Source: Betaproteobacteria bacterium
GTDB taxonomy: Bacteria; Pseudomonadota; Gammaproteobacteria; Burkholderiales; Casimicrobiaceae
Assembly: GCA_027492485.1 (NCBI GenBank)
Contig: JAPUER010000009.1
Coordinates: forward strand, 1 to 64,000
Length of the DNA stretch: 64,000 nucleotides
Direction of reading: 5' to 3'
Shown here one piece after another: positions 44,209-53,429 of this stretch (its first letter is position 1; each line of letters opens with the position of its first letter). Under the pieces are notes generated by a model. The model was not told where the DNA came from, searched no databases, and saw nothing but the letters and a program-made list of their open reading frames with translations. A program made the translations under genes and the position numbers.

Positions 44209-44478
44209 ATGCGCGTCACCGCCACCGAAGCCAAGAACCGTTTTGGCGCCCTCTGCGCGCAGGCGAAGCGCGAACCGGTGTTCGTCGAAAAGGCCGGCCA
44301 GCTTGACACCGTCATCCTCTCCGTCGAGCACTACCGCGCGCTGCAGGAAACGCAGGACAAGGCTGGCCGCGCGGCACGCAAACGAGCTTTCGAAGCCGAA
44401 TTCGCCGACTGGATCGCCGCGCAAAATGCCCGCGTCGAAGCGCAAGGCATTCCCGGCGCCGATCTTCGCCCGTGGTGA
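44209..44478 (+). CDS. Chimeric Phd/YefM-type antitoxin with a CcdA-like tail
   Basis: An 89-residue antitoxin. The N-terminus (ATEAKNRFGAL, PVFVEKAGQ, VILSVEHY) is a Phd/YefM DNA-binding domain. The C-terminus (FADWIAAQNARVEAQGIPGADLRPW) matches the toxin-binding tail of CcdA proteins rather than Phd. A CcdB-like toxin gene follows 7 bases later. It neutralises the toxin and probably represses its own promoter. Confidence 0.85.
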   Translation: MRVTATEAKNRFGALCAQAKREPVFVEKAGQLDTVILSVEHYRALQETQDKAGRAARKRAFEAEFADWIAAQNARVEAQGIPGADLRPW

Positions 44479-44485
44479 TCGCCCG

Positions 44486-44800
44486 GTGGCGCAGTACGAC
44501 GTATTCCCCAACCCGAGCAGCAGTGCGACCGGCGGCATCCCGTATGTCGTGGCGATTCAGAGCGAGTTGCTCGACCCCCTGGCCACCCGCATGACTATCC
44601 CCCTCGCAGCGATCAACTTTGCCGGCAACGTGCCCGCCGCGCTGTGCCCCGTGATCACCGTCAAAGGCCAGCGACTGCACGCGCTCGCGCACTACGCGGC
44701 GCCGCTACCAGCCAAGCTACTTCGCCGCCCCGTCGAAAACGTCGCCGCGCAGGCGCGGGCGCTGGTGGCAGCGATGGATGCGGTGTTGTCCGGAGTCTAG
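44486..44800 (+). CDS. ccdB: CcdB-family toxin
   Basis: A 104-residue toxin with the CcdB start (AQYDVFPNP) and the SELLDPLATRMTIPL and LCPVITVKG blocks. CcdB proteins poison DNA gyrase. The C-terminal part of the family, including the gyrase-contacting end, appears complete. The proposed GTG start (44486) comes 7 bases after the antitoxin stop. Confidence 0.85.
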   Translation: MAQYDVFPNPSSSATGGIPYVVAIQSELLDPLATRMTIPLAAINFAGNVPAALCPVITVKGQRLHALAHYAAPLPAKLLRRPVENVAAQARALVAAMDAVLSGV

Positions 44801-45115
44801 TCGCAAGGTGGACACCGCATGCCCACCAAACAGCAGCACAACAACCAATCCTGCCGCATGCGCCACGATAGGCACGGGTGCCAACCTGCAAAAACTATTG
44901 CGCTGAGAGGCGCAGCCATTGCTATATTGCAAAAGTGGGAACGCTGGCCAGTTTGCGCATTACTCAGTTAATAGCGCACGCCGAAAGCGAGAGTGGTTCG
45001 AAATGCTCACCACGAATTGCGGCTAGGTGATATTTCATTAACCTCTTAATAAGTACTCGCCGGTAATCGGGCGCAGTGACTAGTGGCGGAGCATCGATAG
45101 ACAGGGAAATGCAGA
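44801..45115. other. Spacer before the kelch-like gene
   Basis: 315 bases without a gene. The DNA is AT-richer than its surroundings. A TATATT hexamer (around 44921) and CTTAATAAGTACTC (45053-45066) may mark promoters. The ribosome site AGGGAAA is at 45105-45111. Confidence 0.4.
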
Positions 45116-47248
45116 GTGTCAAAACTTACAAGCACCTTTTTTACAAGCGCCTCTTTGCTTGCTTGGACGTGCGCAAGTATCGCGTCGCTCTCGTACGCGC
45201 AGTCAATCACAGAGGTCGGTTCACTCTCCCAGCCGACAATGGATCACTCGGCCACACTGCTCGACGATAGTCGAGTATTGGTGATTGCGACGAGTGGGCG
45301 GAGCGAGGTGTTCTCTCCGTCCTCGAATACTTGGTCGCTGGCTACATCAATGGCTCAGGGTAGCGAAAAGCACACCGCGACGAAACTGCTGGATGGACGC
45401 GTCTTGGTCGTTGGAGGATTCGTTCGACGAAGCCTAATGAATTCAATCGGTGGCTACTCCATCGATCATGGCGTATCACGTGTCGAGCAATTTGACCCCG
45501 TCACTTCGCAATGGAGCGCCGCGGGCGCGCTCGCGTCAAACCGGGCGTTTCACACTGCGACCAGACTCGCGAGTGGCGACTTGCTCGTCATTGGTGGCGA
45601 AACATTCAGCTTGAACCCGAATACGGGCGAGCAAGAAGGTTTGCCAGTCAATAGTATTGAGCGTTTTAGTGCTGCTAACGGGCAGTGGTCGGTTGTGGGT
45701 GCGCTTCCGAATGCACTTTCGGGTCACACGGCGACCCTGCTCGCCAACGGGCGGCTCGTCCTACTAGGCGGGATCAATGTCGCAGGAAACGCAACCACCA
45801 CATGCTTGCAACTGGACACAACCACCTATTTGTCGACTGCCTGCACACCATTGCCGTCGTCAAGATCGCCGAAAATAGCGGTTCTATTGCCGTCCGGACA
45901 AATCTTGGTGGCGGGCGGGACATCGGCGACCGAGACCTTTGAGCCCGTTTACACGCCGAGTACGGACAGTTGGGCACAAAGTGCGCTGCCAGCAAAAACC
46001 AACACGGACTATGCAGCAGCTTTCTTCAATCAGAACTCGCTTATCGTTTGGGGCCGTGCGACCTATTCCCCGTACTCGCTCGGCAACAATTCACCTCCGC
46101 CGGTATTCGACGACGGCGTGCGCATGCTCACTTCGCAGCCAAGTGTGTTTGCCCTACCGTCGCCGCCTGTCGCGGGTCAGACAATGACCCCTTTGCCGGA
46201 TGGACGAATTCTTGTCGCCGGGGGGTACTCAAGCGTCCGATCCTACAGCACGCTGGGCACTTTCTATTATCCTGCCCCACATTCGAAGGCCTATGTGGTC
46301 GACAAATCGTCCCCAACACTTGGAATTGTTGGAGGCGACGGGCGTGACCCATTTTCGCCGGAGTCCGGCGAAAGATACGCTGTCCGTTTTGGCATCGGCG
46401 CTGGCGCACCGGCTCCGACAATTGCGCCAACGGGCAGCCTAAGTTTGAGTGACGGCGAAGTCTCCTGTAGCGTACCTGCCGTGGCGGGGCCGCAAAGCTG
46501 CAAGCTCACAACGGCGAGCCCCGGCGAGAAACAGTATTCGCTCGTCTACGCAGGCGATACGGAGTACAAAGCAGCAACCAACACGTATCGGCGACCTGTG
46601 GGCAACCGACTCCGAATCGAGCGCTACGGCACCGCGGTCGGAACGGTGGGATTTTCCCCAATGCAGGGCCTATCCGTTAGTTGCGGCGAGGCAGTCAGCC
46701 CGCTTGGTTCAAATTGCGACCCCGCGCCCCCCCCTGGAACGGCGATGACGCTGTCGGGAGCTACCGCTTCTTCGGCCAACATTGCGCTTGTCGGGTGGCA
46801 GGGGGCTTGTTCAGGAACTGTCGACACGTGCAACGTGACGATGCCAGCCACGGGATCGCTTGTTGTGAAGGCCTACTATGCGCTGAAGGCAGATCTTCCG
46901 TTGAAACTCGATATCGATGCAAACGGTACGGTGGATGCCGCGACAGATGGACAGATCGTACGGCGATTCATGACACGCATTCACGACAGCGCACTCACGC
47001 AAGGCGTCACCGGTGTAGCCGCACAACGAACCGACCCCACTGCAATTGAAGATCGCCTGATTGTCATGACGCCGTTATTAGACATCGATCTAGACGGGCG
47101 CGCAGATCCGAACACCGATGGCCTGCTGTTACTCCGGTACTTGCTCGGTTTCCGTGGCAATGCACTGGTCGATGGAGCTTTGGGCCAAGGGGCGAAGCGT
47201 GTTGCCGCAATCGACGTTGCCGCATACTTGCAATCGCTGATGCCTTAG
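45116..47248 (+). CDS. Secreted kelch-repeat protein with C-terminal dockerin-like EF-hand repeats
   Basis: A 710-residue protein. The signal peptide ends near SYAQS (about residue 30). Kelch-type propeller repeats cover about 35-390 (HTATRLASGDLLVIGG, HTATLLANGRLVLLGG, GRILVAGG). An Ig-like domain (about 430-495) and an InlB-type repeat (about 500-585) follow. Two calcium-loop repeats (LDIDANGTVDAATDG, LDIDLDGRADPNTDG) resemble dockerin domains. The start is GTG. Base composition is lower in GC than nearby housekeeping genes, suggesting horizontal gain. Extracellular role unknown. Confidence 0.75.
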   Translation: MSKLTSTFFTSASLLAWTCASIASLSYAQSITEVGSLSQPTMDHSATLLDDSRVLVIATSGRSEVFSPSSNTWSLATSMAQGSEKHTATKLLDGRVLVVGGFVRRSLMNSIGGYSIDHGVSRVEQFDPVTSQWSAAGALASNRAFHTATRLASGDLLVIGGETFSLNPNTGEQEGLPVNSIERFSAANGQWSVVGALPNALSGHTATLLANGRLVLLGGINVAGNATTTCLQLDTTTYLSTACTPLPSSRSPKIAVLLPSGQILVAGGTSATETFEPVYTPSTDSWAQSALPAKTNTDYAAAFFNQNSLIVWGRATYSPYSLGNNSPPPVFDDGVRMLTSQPSVFALPSPPVAGQTMTPLPDGRILVAGGYSSVRSYSTLGTFYYPAPHSKAYVVDKSSPTLGIVGGDGRDPFSPESGERYAVRFGIGAGAPAPTIAPTGSLSLSDGEVSCSVPAVAGPQSCKLTTASPGEKQYSLVYAGDTEYKAATNTYRRPVGNRLRIERYGTAVGTVGFSPMQGLSVSCGEAVSPLGSNCDPAPPPGTAMTLSGATASSANIALVGWQGACSGTVDTCNVTMPATGSLVVKAYYALKADLPLKLDIDANGTVDAATDGQIVRRFMTRIHDSALTQGVTGVAAQRTDPTAIEDRLIVMTPLLDIDLDGRADPNTDGLLLLRYLLGFRGNALVDGALGQGAKRVAAIDVAAYLQSLMP

Positions 47249-47495
47249 CCACCTTGGCACCTCACTCGCTAAGCGAGGCTACACGAGACGCTACGGAAAT
47301 ATTGTCGTATGACTTGCGCCGGTCAGTGCCGTCATCAGATGAGACGAGAACCGAAGCGGGCTTAGTCACCAAGTTTCCGAAATCACAGAAGGTACCCACC
47401 GCGCGCGATCTCTTCACTGACCGGGAGCATTGGAAGGTATGCGCGGCTTGGCGTTGTTGAAACCTAAGCAATGCACCAGCCATCACTCGCGACCG

Positions 47496-47795
47496 CTAGC
47501 CACGCTCCTCCACGGATTTCGCGAAGCTCTCCACAATCGGCATCAACGCGTCGCGCTTGGTCTTGAGTGCGGCCTGGTTGACGATCAGGCGGGCCGATAT
47601 GTCGGCAATTTTTTCTACCGCTTTGAGGTTGTTGGCTTTCAGCGTGGCACCGCTGCTGACGACGTCGACGATGGCGTCGGCCATGCCGACCAGCGGAGCG
47701 AGTTCCATCGAGCCATACAGCTTGATCAGATCCACATGCACGCCCGTAGCGGTGAAGTGAGCGCGCGCGGTGTGCGGATGTATTGCGCGGCGACG
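47496..47795 (-). pseudogene. Truncated second copy of the hisG 3' end
   Basis: The translated product from about [21 protein letters not shown] to AKSV matches the C-terminal 90 residues of the intact HisG at 48.4 kb almost exactly. The DNA differs at many third positions. Upstream of the match the frame is shifted (AAQYIR) and the sequence then ends. This is a fragment, not a working gene. See the finding on the duplication. Confidence 0.88.
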
Positions 47796-47856
47796 CACAC
47801 GTGGTAGGCACTCGGCGTTGGGGCGTTCTAGCCAATAGGCCCCGGCCAGTGCCGCA

Positions 47857-48105
47857 TCAGGCGGCCGCTGCCAATGGCCGGGTCAGGTCACCACGACCCG
47901 CTAGCAGCCCCTCAACCGAGATGTCTTCATCAATCGATTCCCAGTGAATGCCCCGACTGCTCAGCGCATATTCCGCACGCTGCTGTGGCGTCGCGTGTAG
48001 CAGACGCGGGAACCAGACGAGTGGTACGCGCAAACTGCGGCCATCGGACAGTTCGACAGAAAACGTGTCGTCATCGAACGTCAGGCTAAGCGCCGAAATA
48101 GCCAT
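47857..48105 (-). CDS. DUF2442 protein
   Basis: An 82-residue protein with the DUF2442 pattern ([42 protein letters not shown]). It lies 3' of DUF4160 with a 20-base overlap, the arrangement of proposed toxin-antitoxin-like pairs. It is the likely partner (antitoxin) in such a module. Located between two hisG copies. Confidence 0.85.
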   Translation of the reverse strand: MAISALSLTFDDDTFSVELSDGRSLRVPLVWFPRLLHATPQQRAEYALSSRGIHWESIDEDISVEGLLAGRGDLTRPLAAAA

Positions 48106-48331
48106 TCCATCTCTCCTTGATCAACTCGATGTTGTCCGCCACCACCTGCTCCAGCTCGCGTAGTGTCTTCGGGTTGAGCCCATCACTGGTTGCAAGTCCT
48201 ACTGTCGGGTTCACCCAGAATTTCGCTTCACCACCCTGGCCGATCACGTGCACATGCATCGGCTCGCGCGGATTACCTTCGTTCGAATAGAAGAAGAAAC
48301 GGAAGCCTTTGTAGCGAAAGATGACCGGCAT
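48086..48331 (-). CDS. DUF4160 protein
   Basis: An 81-residue protein with the DUF4160 pattern (FRFFFYSNEGNPREPMHVHV). This family is found next to DUF2442 in many genomes and has been proposed as a toxin component. It lies 33 bases after hisG and overlaps the DUF2442 gene. Confidence 0.85.
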   Translation of the reverse strand: MPVIFRYKGFRFFFYSNEGNPREPMHVHVIGQGGEAKFWVNPTVGLATSDGLNPKTLRELEQVVADNIELIKERWNGYFGA

Positions 48332-48364
48332 TGCAACTCCCAGAGTCTGAGCGGGACCGTCGCG

Positions 48365-49009
48365 CTAAGCCCGTGCTTGCACCGATTTCGCGAAGCTCTC
48401 CACAATCGGCATCAGCGCATCGCGCTTGGTCTTGAGCGCGGCCTGGTTGACGATCAGGCGGGCGGAGATGTCGGCGATTTTCTCGACGGCCTTGAGGTGG
48501 TTGGCTTTCAGCGTGGCGCCGCTGCTGACGACGTCGACGATGGCGTCGGCCATGCCGACCAGCGGCGCAAGCTCCATCGAGCCGTAGAGTTTGATCAGAT
48601 CGACGTGCACGCCTTTCTTGGCGAAGTGGGCGCGCGCCGTGGTGATGTATTTGGTCGCCACCCGCAGGCGGCGGCCGCGCTGCACCAGCGCGTCGTAATC
48701 GGTCTCGTCCTTCACAGCGACCATCAGGCGGCATTTGGCGATGTTGAGGTCGAGCGGCTCGTAGAGGCCGGCCGTGTCCTGCTCCATCAGCACGTCCTTG
48801 CCGGAGATGCCGATGTCGGCGCCGCCCTGCTGCACGTAGGTGGGCACGTCACTGGCGCGCACCAGCACCACGCGCACGTCGTCACGCTGCGTCGGCAGGA
48901 TCAGCTTGCGCGAGGATTCCGTATCTTCCAGCACGTCGATACCCGCCGTGCGCAACAGCGGGCGGGTGTCGTCGAGGATGCGGCCTTTGGAGAGGGCGAA
49001 GGTGATCAT
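48365..49009 (-). CDS. hisG: ATP phosphoribosyltransferase, short form
   Basis: A 214-residue HisG lacking the C-terminal regulatory ACT-like domain. Short HisG needs the regulatory partner HisZ, which is not in this window. The sequence has the phosphoribosyl-binding [16 protein letters not shown] block. It catalyses the first step of histidine synthesis. It is downstream of murA with a REP hairpin between them. Confidence 0.96.
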   Translation of the reverse strand: MITFALSKGRILDDTRPLLRTAGIDVLEDTESSRKLILPTQRDDVRVVLVRASDVPTYVQQGGADIGISGKDVLMEQDTAGLYEPLDLNIAKCRLMVAVKDETDYDALVQRGRRLRVATKYITTARAHFAKKGVHVDLIKLYGSMELAPLVGMADAIVDVVSSGATLKANHLKAVEKIADISARLIVNQAALKTKRDALMPIVESFAKSVQARA

Positions 49010-49030
49010 GGATATTGCTTGCGTTCTTCT

Positions 49031-49098
49031 TGTAGGAGCGGCTTGCCGCGACCCTCGCTGCGATTGTCTATGGTTGGTCGCGGCAAGCCGCTCCTACA
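49031..49098 (+). repeat. REP-type hairpin, copy 2
   Basis: Arms TGTAGGAGCGGCTTGCCGCGACC (49031-49053) and its inverted copy (49076-49098). It sits between murA and hisG on the minus strand. Confidence 0.93.
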
Positions 49099-49108
49099 GA
49101 GGCGAGAT

Positions 49109-50371
49109 TCATGACGACACGCGCTCGATGGTGGCGCCGAGGCCGATCAGCTTGTCTTCGATGTGCTCGTAGCCGCGGTCGAGGTGATAGATGCGGTCGA
49201 TCATGGTGGTGCCGCTGGCGCAGAGGCCGGCGATCACCAGACTGGCCGAGGCGCGCAGATCGGTGGCCATCACGTTGGCGCCCTTGAGTTTTTCGACGCC
49301 CTGCACCACGGCGGTGTTGCCGGTGATGTCGATCCTGGCGCCCAGTCGGCACAGCTCCGACACATGCATCATGCGGTTCTCGAAGATGTTTTCGGTCATC
49401 ACGGCGGTGCCTTCGGCGACCACGTTCATCGCCATCAACTGCGCCTGCATGTCGGTCGGGAAGGCCGGATACGGCGCGGTCTTCACGCTTACCGCCTTGA
49501 GCGGCCCCTTGCGCGAGACGGTGACGTTGCTGCCGTTGACGGCGATGCTGCAGCCGGCGTCGCGCAGTTTGTCGAAGATCGCGTCCATCGCCGTCACCGG
49601 CGCATCGAGCAGCGTGACTTCGCCGCCCACCGCCGCAACTGCGCAGGCGAAGGTGCCCGCCTCGATGCGGTCGGGCATCACGCGGTACGTCGCGCCATGC
49701 AGGTTCTCGACGCCGGTGATGGTGATGGTGTCGGTGCCGGCGCCCTTGATGTCGGCGCCCATCGCGATCAGGCAATGGGCGAGATCGACCACCTCGGGTT
49801 CGCGGGCGGCGTTCTCGATCACGGTGATGCCGTCGGCCAGCGTAGCGGCCATCATCACGTTCTCGGTGCCGGTGACGGTGACCATGTCCATCACGATGCG
49901 GGCGCCCTTGAGGCGGCCGCCGGGCGCGGTGGCGTTAATGTAGCCACCGTCGAGCGTCACCTCCGCGCCCATCGCCTCCAGACCCTTTAGATGCTGGTCG
50001 ACCGGGCGCTGCCCGATCGCGCAGCCACCGGGCAGCGACACCCGCGCCTCGCCCCAGCGCGCCACCAGCGGACCGAGCACCAGCACCGAAGCGCGCATGG
50101 TTTTCACCAGGTCATACTCGGCGACCGGTTTGCTCAGCGTGCTGGCATCGATCTCGACGCGATGCGTCTCGGTGCGCGCCGCCGTGACACCCATCTGGTT
50201 CAACAGGCGCACGGTGGTGCGCGTGTCGTTCAGCTGCGGCACGTTGATGAAGGTGACCGGCGCCTTGACCAGCAGCGACGAGCAGAGAATCGGCAGCGCC
50301 GCATTCTTGGCGCCGGAGATGCGCACGGCGCCGCGCAGCGGACCGTTGCCGGTGACCTTGAGCTTATCCAC
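49109..50371 (-). CDS. murA: UDP-N-acetylglucosamine 1-carboxyvinyltransferase
   Basis: A 420-residue enzyme transferring enolpyruvate to UDP-GlcNAc, the first committed step of peptidoglycan synthesis. The catalytic, fosfomycin-reactive residue is C117 in GGCAIGQRP, and K22 is present. Complete. Its start overlaps the BolA gene by 8 bases, so translation is coupled. Confidence 0.97.
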   Translation of the reverse strand: MDKLKVTGNGPLRGAVRISGAKNAALPILCSSLLVKAPVTFINVPQLNDTRTTVRLLNQMGVTAARTETHRVEIDASTLSKPVAEYDLVKTMRASVLVLGPLVARWGEARVSLPGGCAIGQRPVDQHLKGLEAMGAEVTLDGGYINATAPGGRLKGARIVMDMVTVTGTENVMMAATLADGITVIENAAREPEVVDLAHCLIAMGADIKGAGTDTITITGVENLHGATYRVMPDRIEAGTFACAVAAVGGEVTLLDAPVTAMDAIFDKLRDAGCSIAVNGSNVTVSRKGPLKAVSVKTAPYPAFPTDMQAQLMAMNVVAEGTAVMTENIFENRMMHVSELCRLGARIDITGNTAVVQGVEKLKGANVMATDLRASASLVIAGLCASGTTMIDRIYHLDRGYEHIEDKLIGLGATIERVSS

Positions 50372-50624
50372 GAACGGCTCCCGCTGCGGTCATTTCGGCC
50401 CATTTCTCCGGCGTGTAGGTTTTCATCGAGAGGGCGTGCACCTCGGCCTTCATGCGCTCGCCCATCGCCGCGTACACGCGTTGATGCTGCTTGATCATGC
50501 TGAGGCCGCGGAACTCGTCGCTGACGATGGTGGCGAAGAAGTGCTGGCCGTCGCCTTCGACTTCGAGATGGGTGCAGGGCAGGCCCGCAGCGATGTAGTT
50601 CTTGACGATATCGGGAGTAAGCAT
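50364..50624 (-). CDS. BolA/IbaG-family protein
   Basis: An 86-residue BolA-family protein ([35 protein letters not shown]). The murA neighbourhood is typical of IbaG, which associates with monothiol glutaredoxins and iron-sulfur clusters. The ATG at 50624 is preceded by a REP hairpin. Confidence 0.9.
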   Translation of the reverse strand: MLTPDIVKNYIAAGLPCTHLEVEGDGQHFFATIVSDEFRGLSMIKQHQRVYAAMGERMKAEVHALSMKTYTPEKWAEMTAAGAVRG

Positions 50625-50632
50625 TGTTGTTT

Positions 50633-50703
50633 TGCAGGAGCGGCTTGCCGCGACCATGTGAAACGATTGATCCAAAGGCAGGTCGCGGCACGCCGCTCCT
50701 GCA
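50633..50703 (+). repeat. REP-type hairpin, copy 3
   Basis: Arms TGCAGGAGCGGCTTGCCGCGACC (50633-50655) and GGTCGCGGCACGCCGCTCCTGCA (50681-50703), with one mismatch. Confidence 0.9.
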
Positions 50704-50709
50704 GCAAAG

Positions 50710-51579
50710 CTATTGACGAAGTTTGTAGCCCGTCGCCAGCATCCTGAGCGCGATGGCCGAGAGCGCGACGACGAAGAAAACGACCACGGCCAGACTGCGC
50801 CACGGGCTGACGTCGGCGATGCCGAAGAAGCCATAGCGGAAGCCGTCGATCATGTAGAAGAACGGATTGAAGTGCGACAACCCCTGCCAGAACGCCGGCA
50901 GCGAGTGGATCGAATAGAAGACGCCGCTCAGGAAGGTGAGCGGCATGATGATGAAGTTCTGGAACACCGCGAGATGATCGAACTTCTCCGACCAGATGCC
51001 GGCGATCAGGCCGAGCGTGCCGAGAATGGCGCTGCCGCCCGCCGCAAAGCCGAGCACCCACAGTGGATGTTGCGGCACCGCGGCCGCCGTGCCGACGAAG
51101 GGAAAGGTGATCAGCCACACGCCGAGACCCACCGCGAGGCCGCGCACCATTGCGCTCAGCACATAGGCACAGAACAGCTCGAACGAAGTAATTGGCGGCA
51201 ACAGCACAAAGAGGATGCTGCGCATCATCTTCGACTGGATCAGCGACGACGAACTGTTGGCAAAGGCGTTCTGCAACACCGCCATCATCACCAGACCCGG
51301 AATCAGGAACGCGGTGTACGCCACGCGGCCGTCGTACACCTTGACGTTCGATTCGAGCACGTGCGAGAAGATCAGCAGGTAGAGCAGCGTGGTTACCACC
51401 GGCGCCACGACGGTCTGGAACGCCACCTTCCAGAAACGCAGGCACTCCTTGTAGAACAGCGCCTTGAAGCCGGGACCTAACGAAAATGACGAATGACGAA
51501 TGACGAATGACGAAGGGCTCCCTCCCCCAGCGGGGGAGGGCTGGGGTGGGGGCAGTTGGCGATCCAGCGCGCCGCTCAT
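50710..51579 (-). CDS. ABC-2 type permease (YadH-like)
   Basis: A 289-residue permease with six membrane helices and the YadH-like core (FYKECLRFWKVAFQTV, then MPLTFLSGVFYSIHSLP). It begins inside the stop of the ATPase gene. Residues 8-33 are encoded by intergenic-repeat DNA (CTCCC hairpin plus GACGAAT units), making the N-terminus unusual. The start may lie elsewhere. Exports an unknown substrate. Confidence 0.88.
   Translation of the reverse strand: MSGALDRQLPPPQPSPAGGGSPSSFVIRHSSFSLGPGFKALFYKECLRFWKVAFQTVVAPVVTTLLYLLIFSHVLESNVKVYDGRVAYTAFLIPGLVMMAVLQNAFANSSSSLIQSKMMRSILFVLLPPITSFELFCAYVLSAMVRGLAVGLGVWLITFPFVGTAAAVPQHPLWVLGFAAGGSAILGTLGLIAGIWSEKFDHLAVFQNFIIMPLTFLSGVFYSIHSLPAFWQGLSHFNPFFYMIDGFRYGFFGIADVSPWRSLAVVVFFVVALSAIALRMLATGYKLRQ
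51485..51552 (+). repeat. GACGAAT tandem and CTCCC hairpin inside the permease 5' end
   Basis: AATGACGAATGACGAATGACGAATGACGAAGGG (51485-51516) is followed by GCTCCCTCCCCCAGCGGGGGAGGGCTGGGGTGGGGG. It overlaps the first codons of the permease frame. Confidence 0.85.
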
Positions 51580-52505
51580 ACCGCCACCGCCGCATTCGAC
51601 TCGCGCGAAGTCAGCTTGAGGAACGCCTGCTCAAGATCGGCTTCGCCGAGCTTCATCTCGCGCACGGCGATATTCGCCTCGCGGAACGCGGCCAGCAGGC
51701 TCTCCAGCTCGGCGTAGCCGGACAATGTGAAGCCCCATGCACCGGACGCCTGCACGCTGCCGCGCATCTGCCATGTCGGCGGCAACGCTTCGGCCGACAC
51801 CTGCACCGTGATGCCCGACATGCCGCGCAGCAGGTTCGCCGTGGTATCGAGCGCGACGATTTCGCCGCCCTTCAGCATCGCCACGCGATTGCACAGCGCC
51901 TCGGCTTCTTCCAGATAGTGCGTGGTCAGGATGATGGTGTGGCCTTCGCCGTTGAGGCGCTTGATGAAGGTCCACAGGTTCTGCCGCAGTTCGACGTCGA
52001 CGCCCGCCGTGGGCTCGTCGAGCACGATCACCGGCGGCTTGTGCACCAGCGCCTGCCCGACCAGCACGCGACGCTTCATGCCGCCGGAGAGCGCACGCAT
52101 GTTGGTGCCGGCCTTGCCGGTCAAATCCAGGTTGTGCAGTATCTCGTCGATCCAGGCATCGGCACCGGCGACGCCGTAATACCTGGCCTGCAGCGCCAGC
52201 GTCTCGCGCACGGTGAAGAACGGGTCGAACACCAGCTCCTGCGGCACCACGCCAAGATTGCTGCGCGCCTCGCGATACTGGCTGACGGTGTCGTAGCCCA
52301 TGATCGCGGCGCGTCCGCTGTCGGCGCGGGTGAGGCCGGCGAGGATGCTGATCAAGGTGGTCTTGCCGGCACCGTTTGGTCCCAGCAGGGCAAAAAACTC
52401 ACCCTGCTCGACCCGCAACGATACGTGGTTGAGCGCGCGGACATTCGGGAATGACTTGCAGACGTCGACGACTTCGACGGCTGCGCAGGCGGAAGCGTTG
52501 GTCAC
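51576..52505 (-). CDS. ABC transporter ATP-binding protein (YadG-like)
   Basis: A 309-residue ATPase: Walker A GPNGAGKT, signature LSGGMKRR, Walker B VIVLDEP, H-loop TTHYLEEAE. Overlaps the permease gene by 4 bases. It may be part of the same transcript as the upstream mla genes. Substrate unknown. Confidence 0.92.
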   Translation of the reverse strand: MTNASACAAVEVVDVCKSFPNVRALNHVSLRVEQGEFFALLGPNGAGKTTLISILAGLTRADSGRAAIMGYDTVSQYREARSNLGVVPQELVFDPFFTVRETLALQARYYGVAGADAWIDEILHNLDLTGKAGTNMRALSGGMKRRVLVGQALVHKPPVIVLDEPTAGVDVELRQNLWTFIKRLNGEGHTIILTTHYLEEAEALCNRVAMLKGGEIVALDTTANLLRGMSGITVQVSAEALPPTWQMRGSVQASGAWGFTLSGYAELESLLAAFREANIAVREMKLGEADLEQAFLKLTSRESNAAVAV

Positions 52506-52571
52506 GGCACGGGTTCTCTGGACAGCCGGTGATTTTATCCGGCGGCACCAGACCGGCCGCCGGTGCTGTCG

Positions 52572-52808
52572 TCAGAACAGGGATTCCACGTCGTAGGCGG
52601 CGGCCAGCGCGGCCAGCTTGGAGGTCAGGCCAACCACGCGGCACTGCGGCCCCGCCCGCCGCTTGAGGGCAAGAATCAGCGCCAGACCAGCGGAGTCGAC
52701 CCGGGTGACGCCCGACACGTCGATGCAGTCGACGCCTTTGGCATCCACCGAAAAGCTGTCCCACAGCGTGTGGGCGTTGGCGAAGCTGAGTTCTCCGACG
52801 AGCTGCAT
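52572..52808 (-). CDS. mlaB: STAS-domain protein MlaB
   Basis: A 78-residue STAS protein with VDSAGLALILAL, like MlaB that binds MlaF and activates the transporter. It is the last mla gene, 14 bases after mlaC. Very short, and lacks the N-terminal part seen in longer homologues. Confidence 0.85.
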   Translation of the reverse strand: MQLVGELSFANAHTLWDSFSVDAKGVDCIDVSGVTRVDSAGLALILALKRRAGPQCRVVGLTSKLAALAAAYDVESLF

Positions 52809-52822
52809 GGCAATGGCGCGGG

Positions 52823-53416
52823 CTATTTGTTCTTGGCCTGCAACTGCTTGACCAGCGCATCCACGCCCTGATCGCGCACGACGGTGTTGAACTCTTCGCG
52901 GTAATTGGTCACCAGACTGACGCCGGCCACCACGACGTCATAGGCGCGCCATTTGCCGTCGGCGCCCTTTTCCATCGAGTAGTCGATCGGAATGCCCTGC
53001 CCGTTGGGCTGATTGACCACGGTCTTGACCGTGACATCGGTCTCGGCCGGCTGCATGCGCAGCGGACGATAGTCGATCGCGTTGTTGCGGAAGTTGGCCA
53101 GCGCGCCGGAGTAGGTGCGCACCAGCAGCGTCTGGAACTCGCGGGTCAGCGCGGCCTGCTGCTCGGGCGAGGCTTTCGCCCAGTTGCGGCCCATCGCCAG
53201 CTGCGTCATGTGGCCGAAGTTGAAGTTGGGCAACAACTTCGATTCGATCAGTTCCTTGAGTTTGCCGGCGTTGCCGAGCACCGAGGGGTCGTTCTTGAGC
53301 ACATTGGTGACATCGGTCGCCACTGCCTTGACCAGCGCGTCGGGCGCGGTTTCGCCCTGCGCGCTCGCCAGCGAGGACACTGCGAGCAGCGCCAGTAGCC
53401 ATTTCGGGAACTTCAT
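52823..53416 (-). CDS. mlaC: Phospholipid-binding periplasmic protein MlaC
   Basis: A 197-residue protein with a signal peptide (1-19, ends LASAQG) and the MlaC/Ttg2D fold. It carries phospholipids between MlaA in the outer membrane and MlaD in the inner membrane. Complete. Confidence 0.94.
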   Translation of the reverse strand: MKFPKWLLALLAVSSLASAQGETAPDALVKAVATDVTNVLKNDPSVLGNAGKLKELIESKLLPNFNFGHMTQLAMGRNWAKASPEQQAALTREFQTLLVRTYSGALANFRNNAIDYRPLRMQPAETDVTVKTVVNQPNGQGIPIDYSMEKGADGKWRAYDVVVAGVSLVTNYREEFNTVVRDQGVDALVKQLQAKNK

Positions 53417-53429
53417 TGCGATTTACTTC

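Noticed and set aside
44801..45115. Riboswitch or attenuator before the kelch-like gene
   Set aside because: No conserved aptamer pattern or terminator hairpin could be found.
43902..48364. Prophage or integrative element
   Set aside because: No integrase, phage structural gene or tRNA target is present; only small modules and a hisG fragment.
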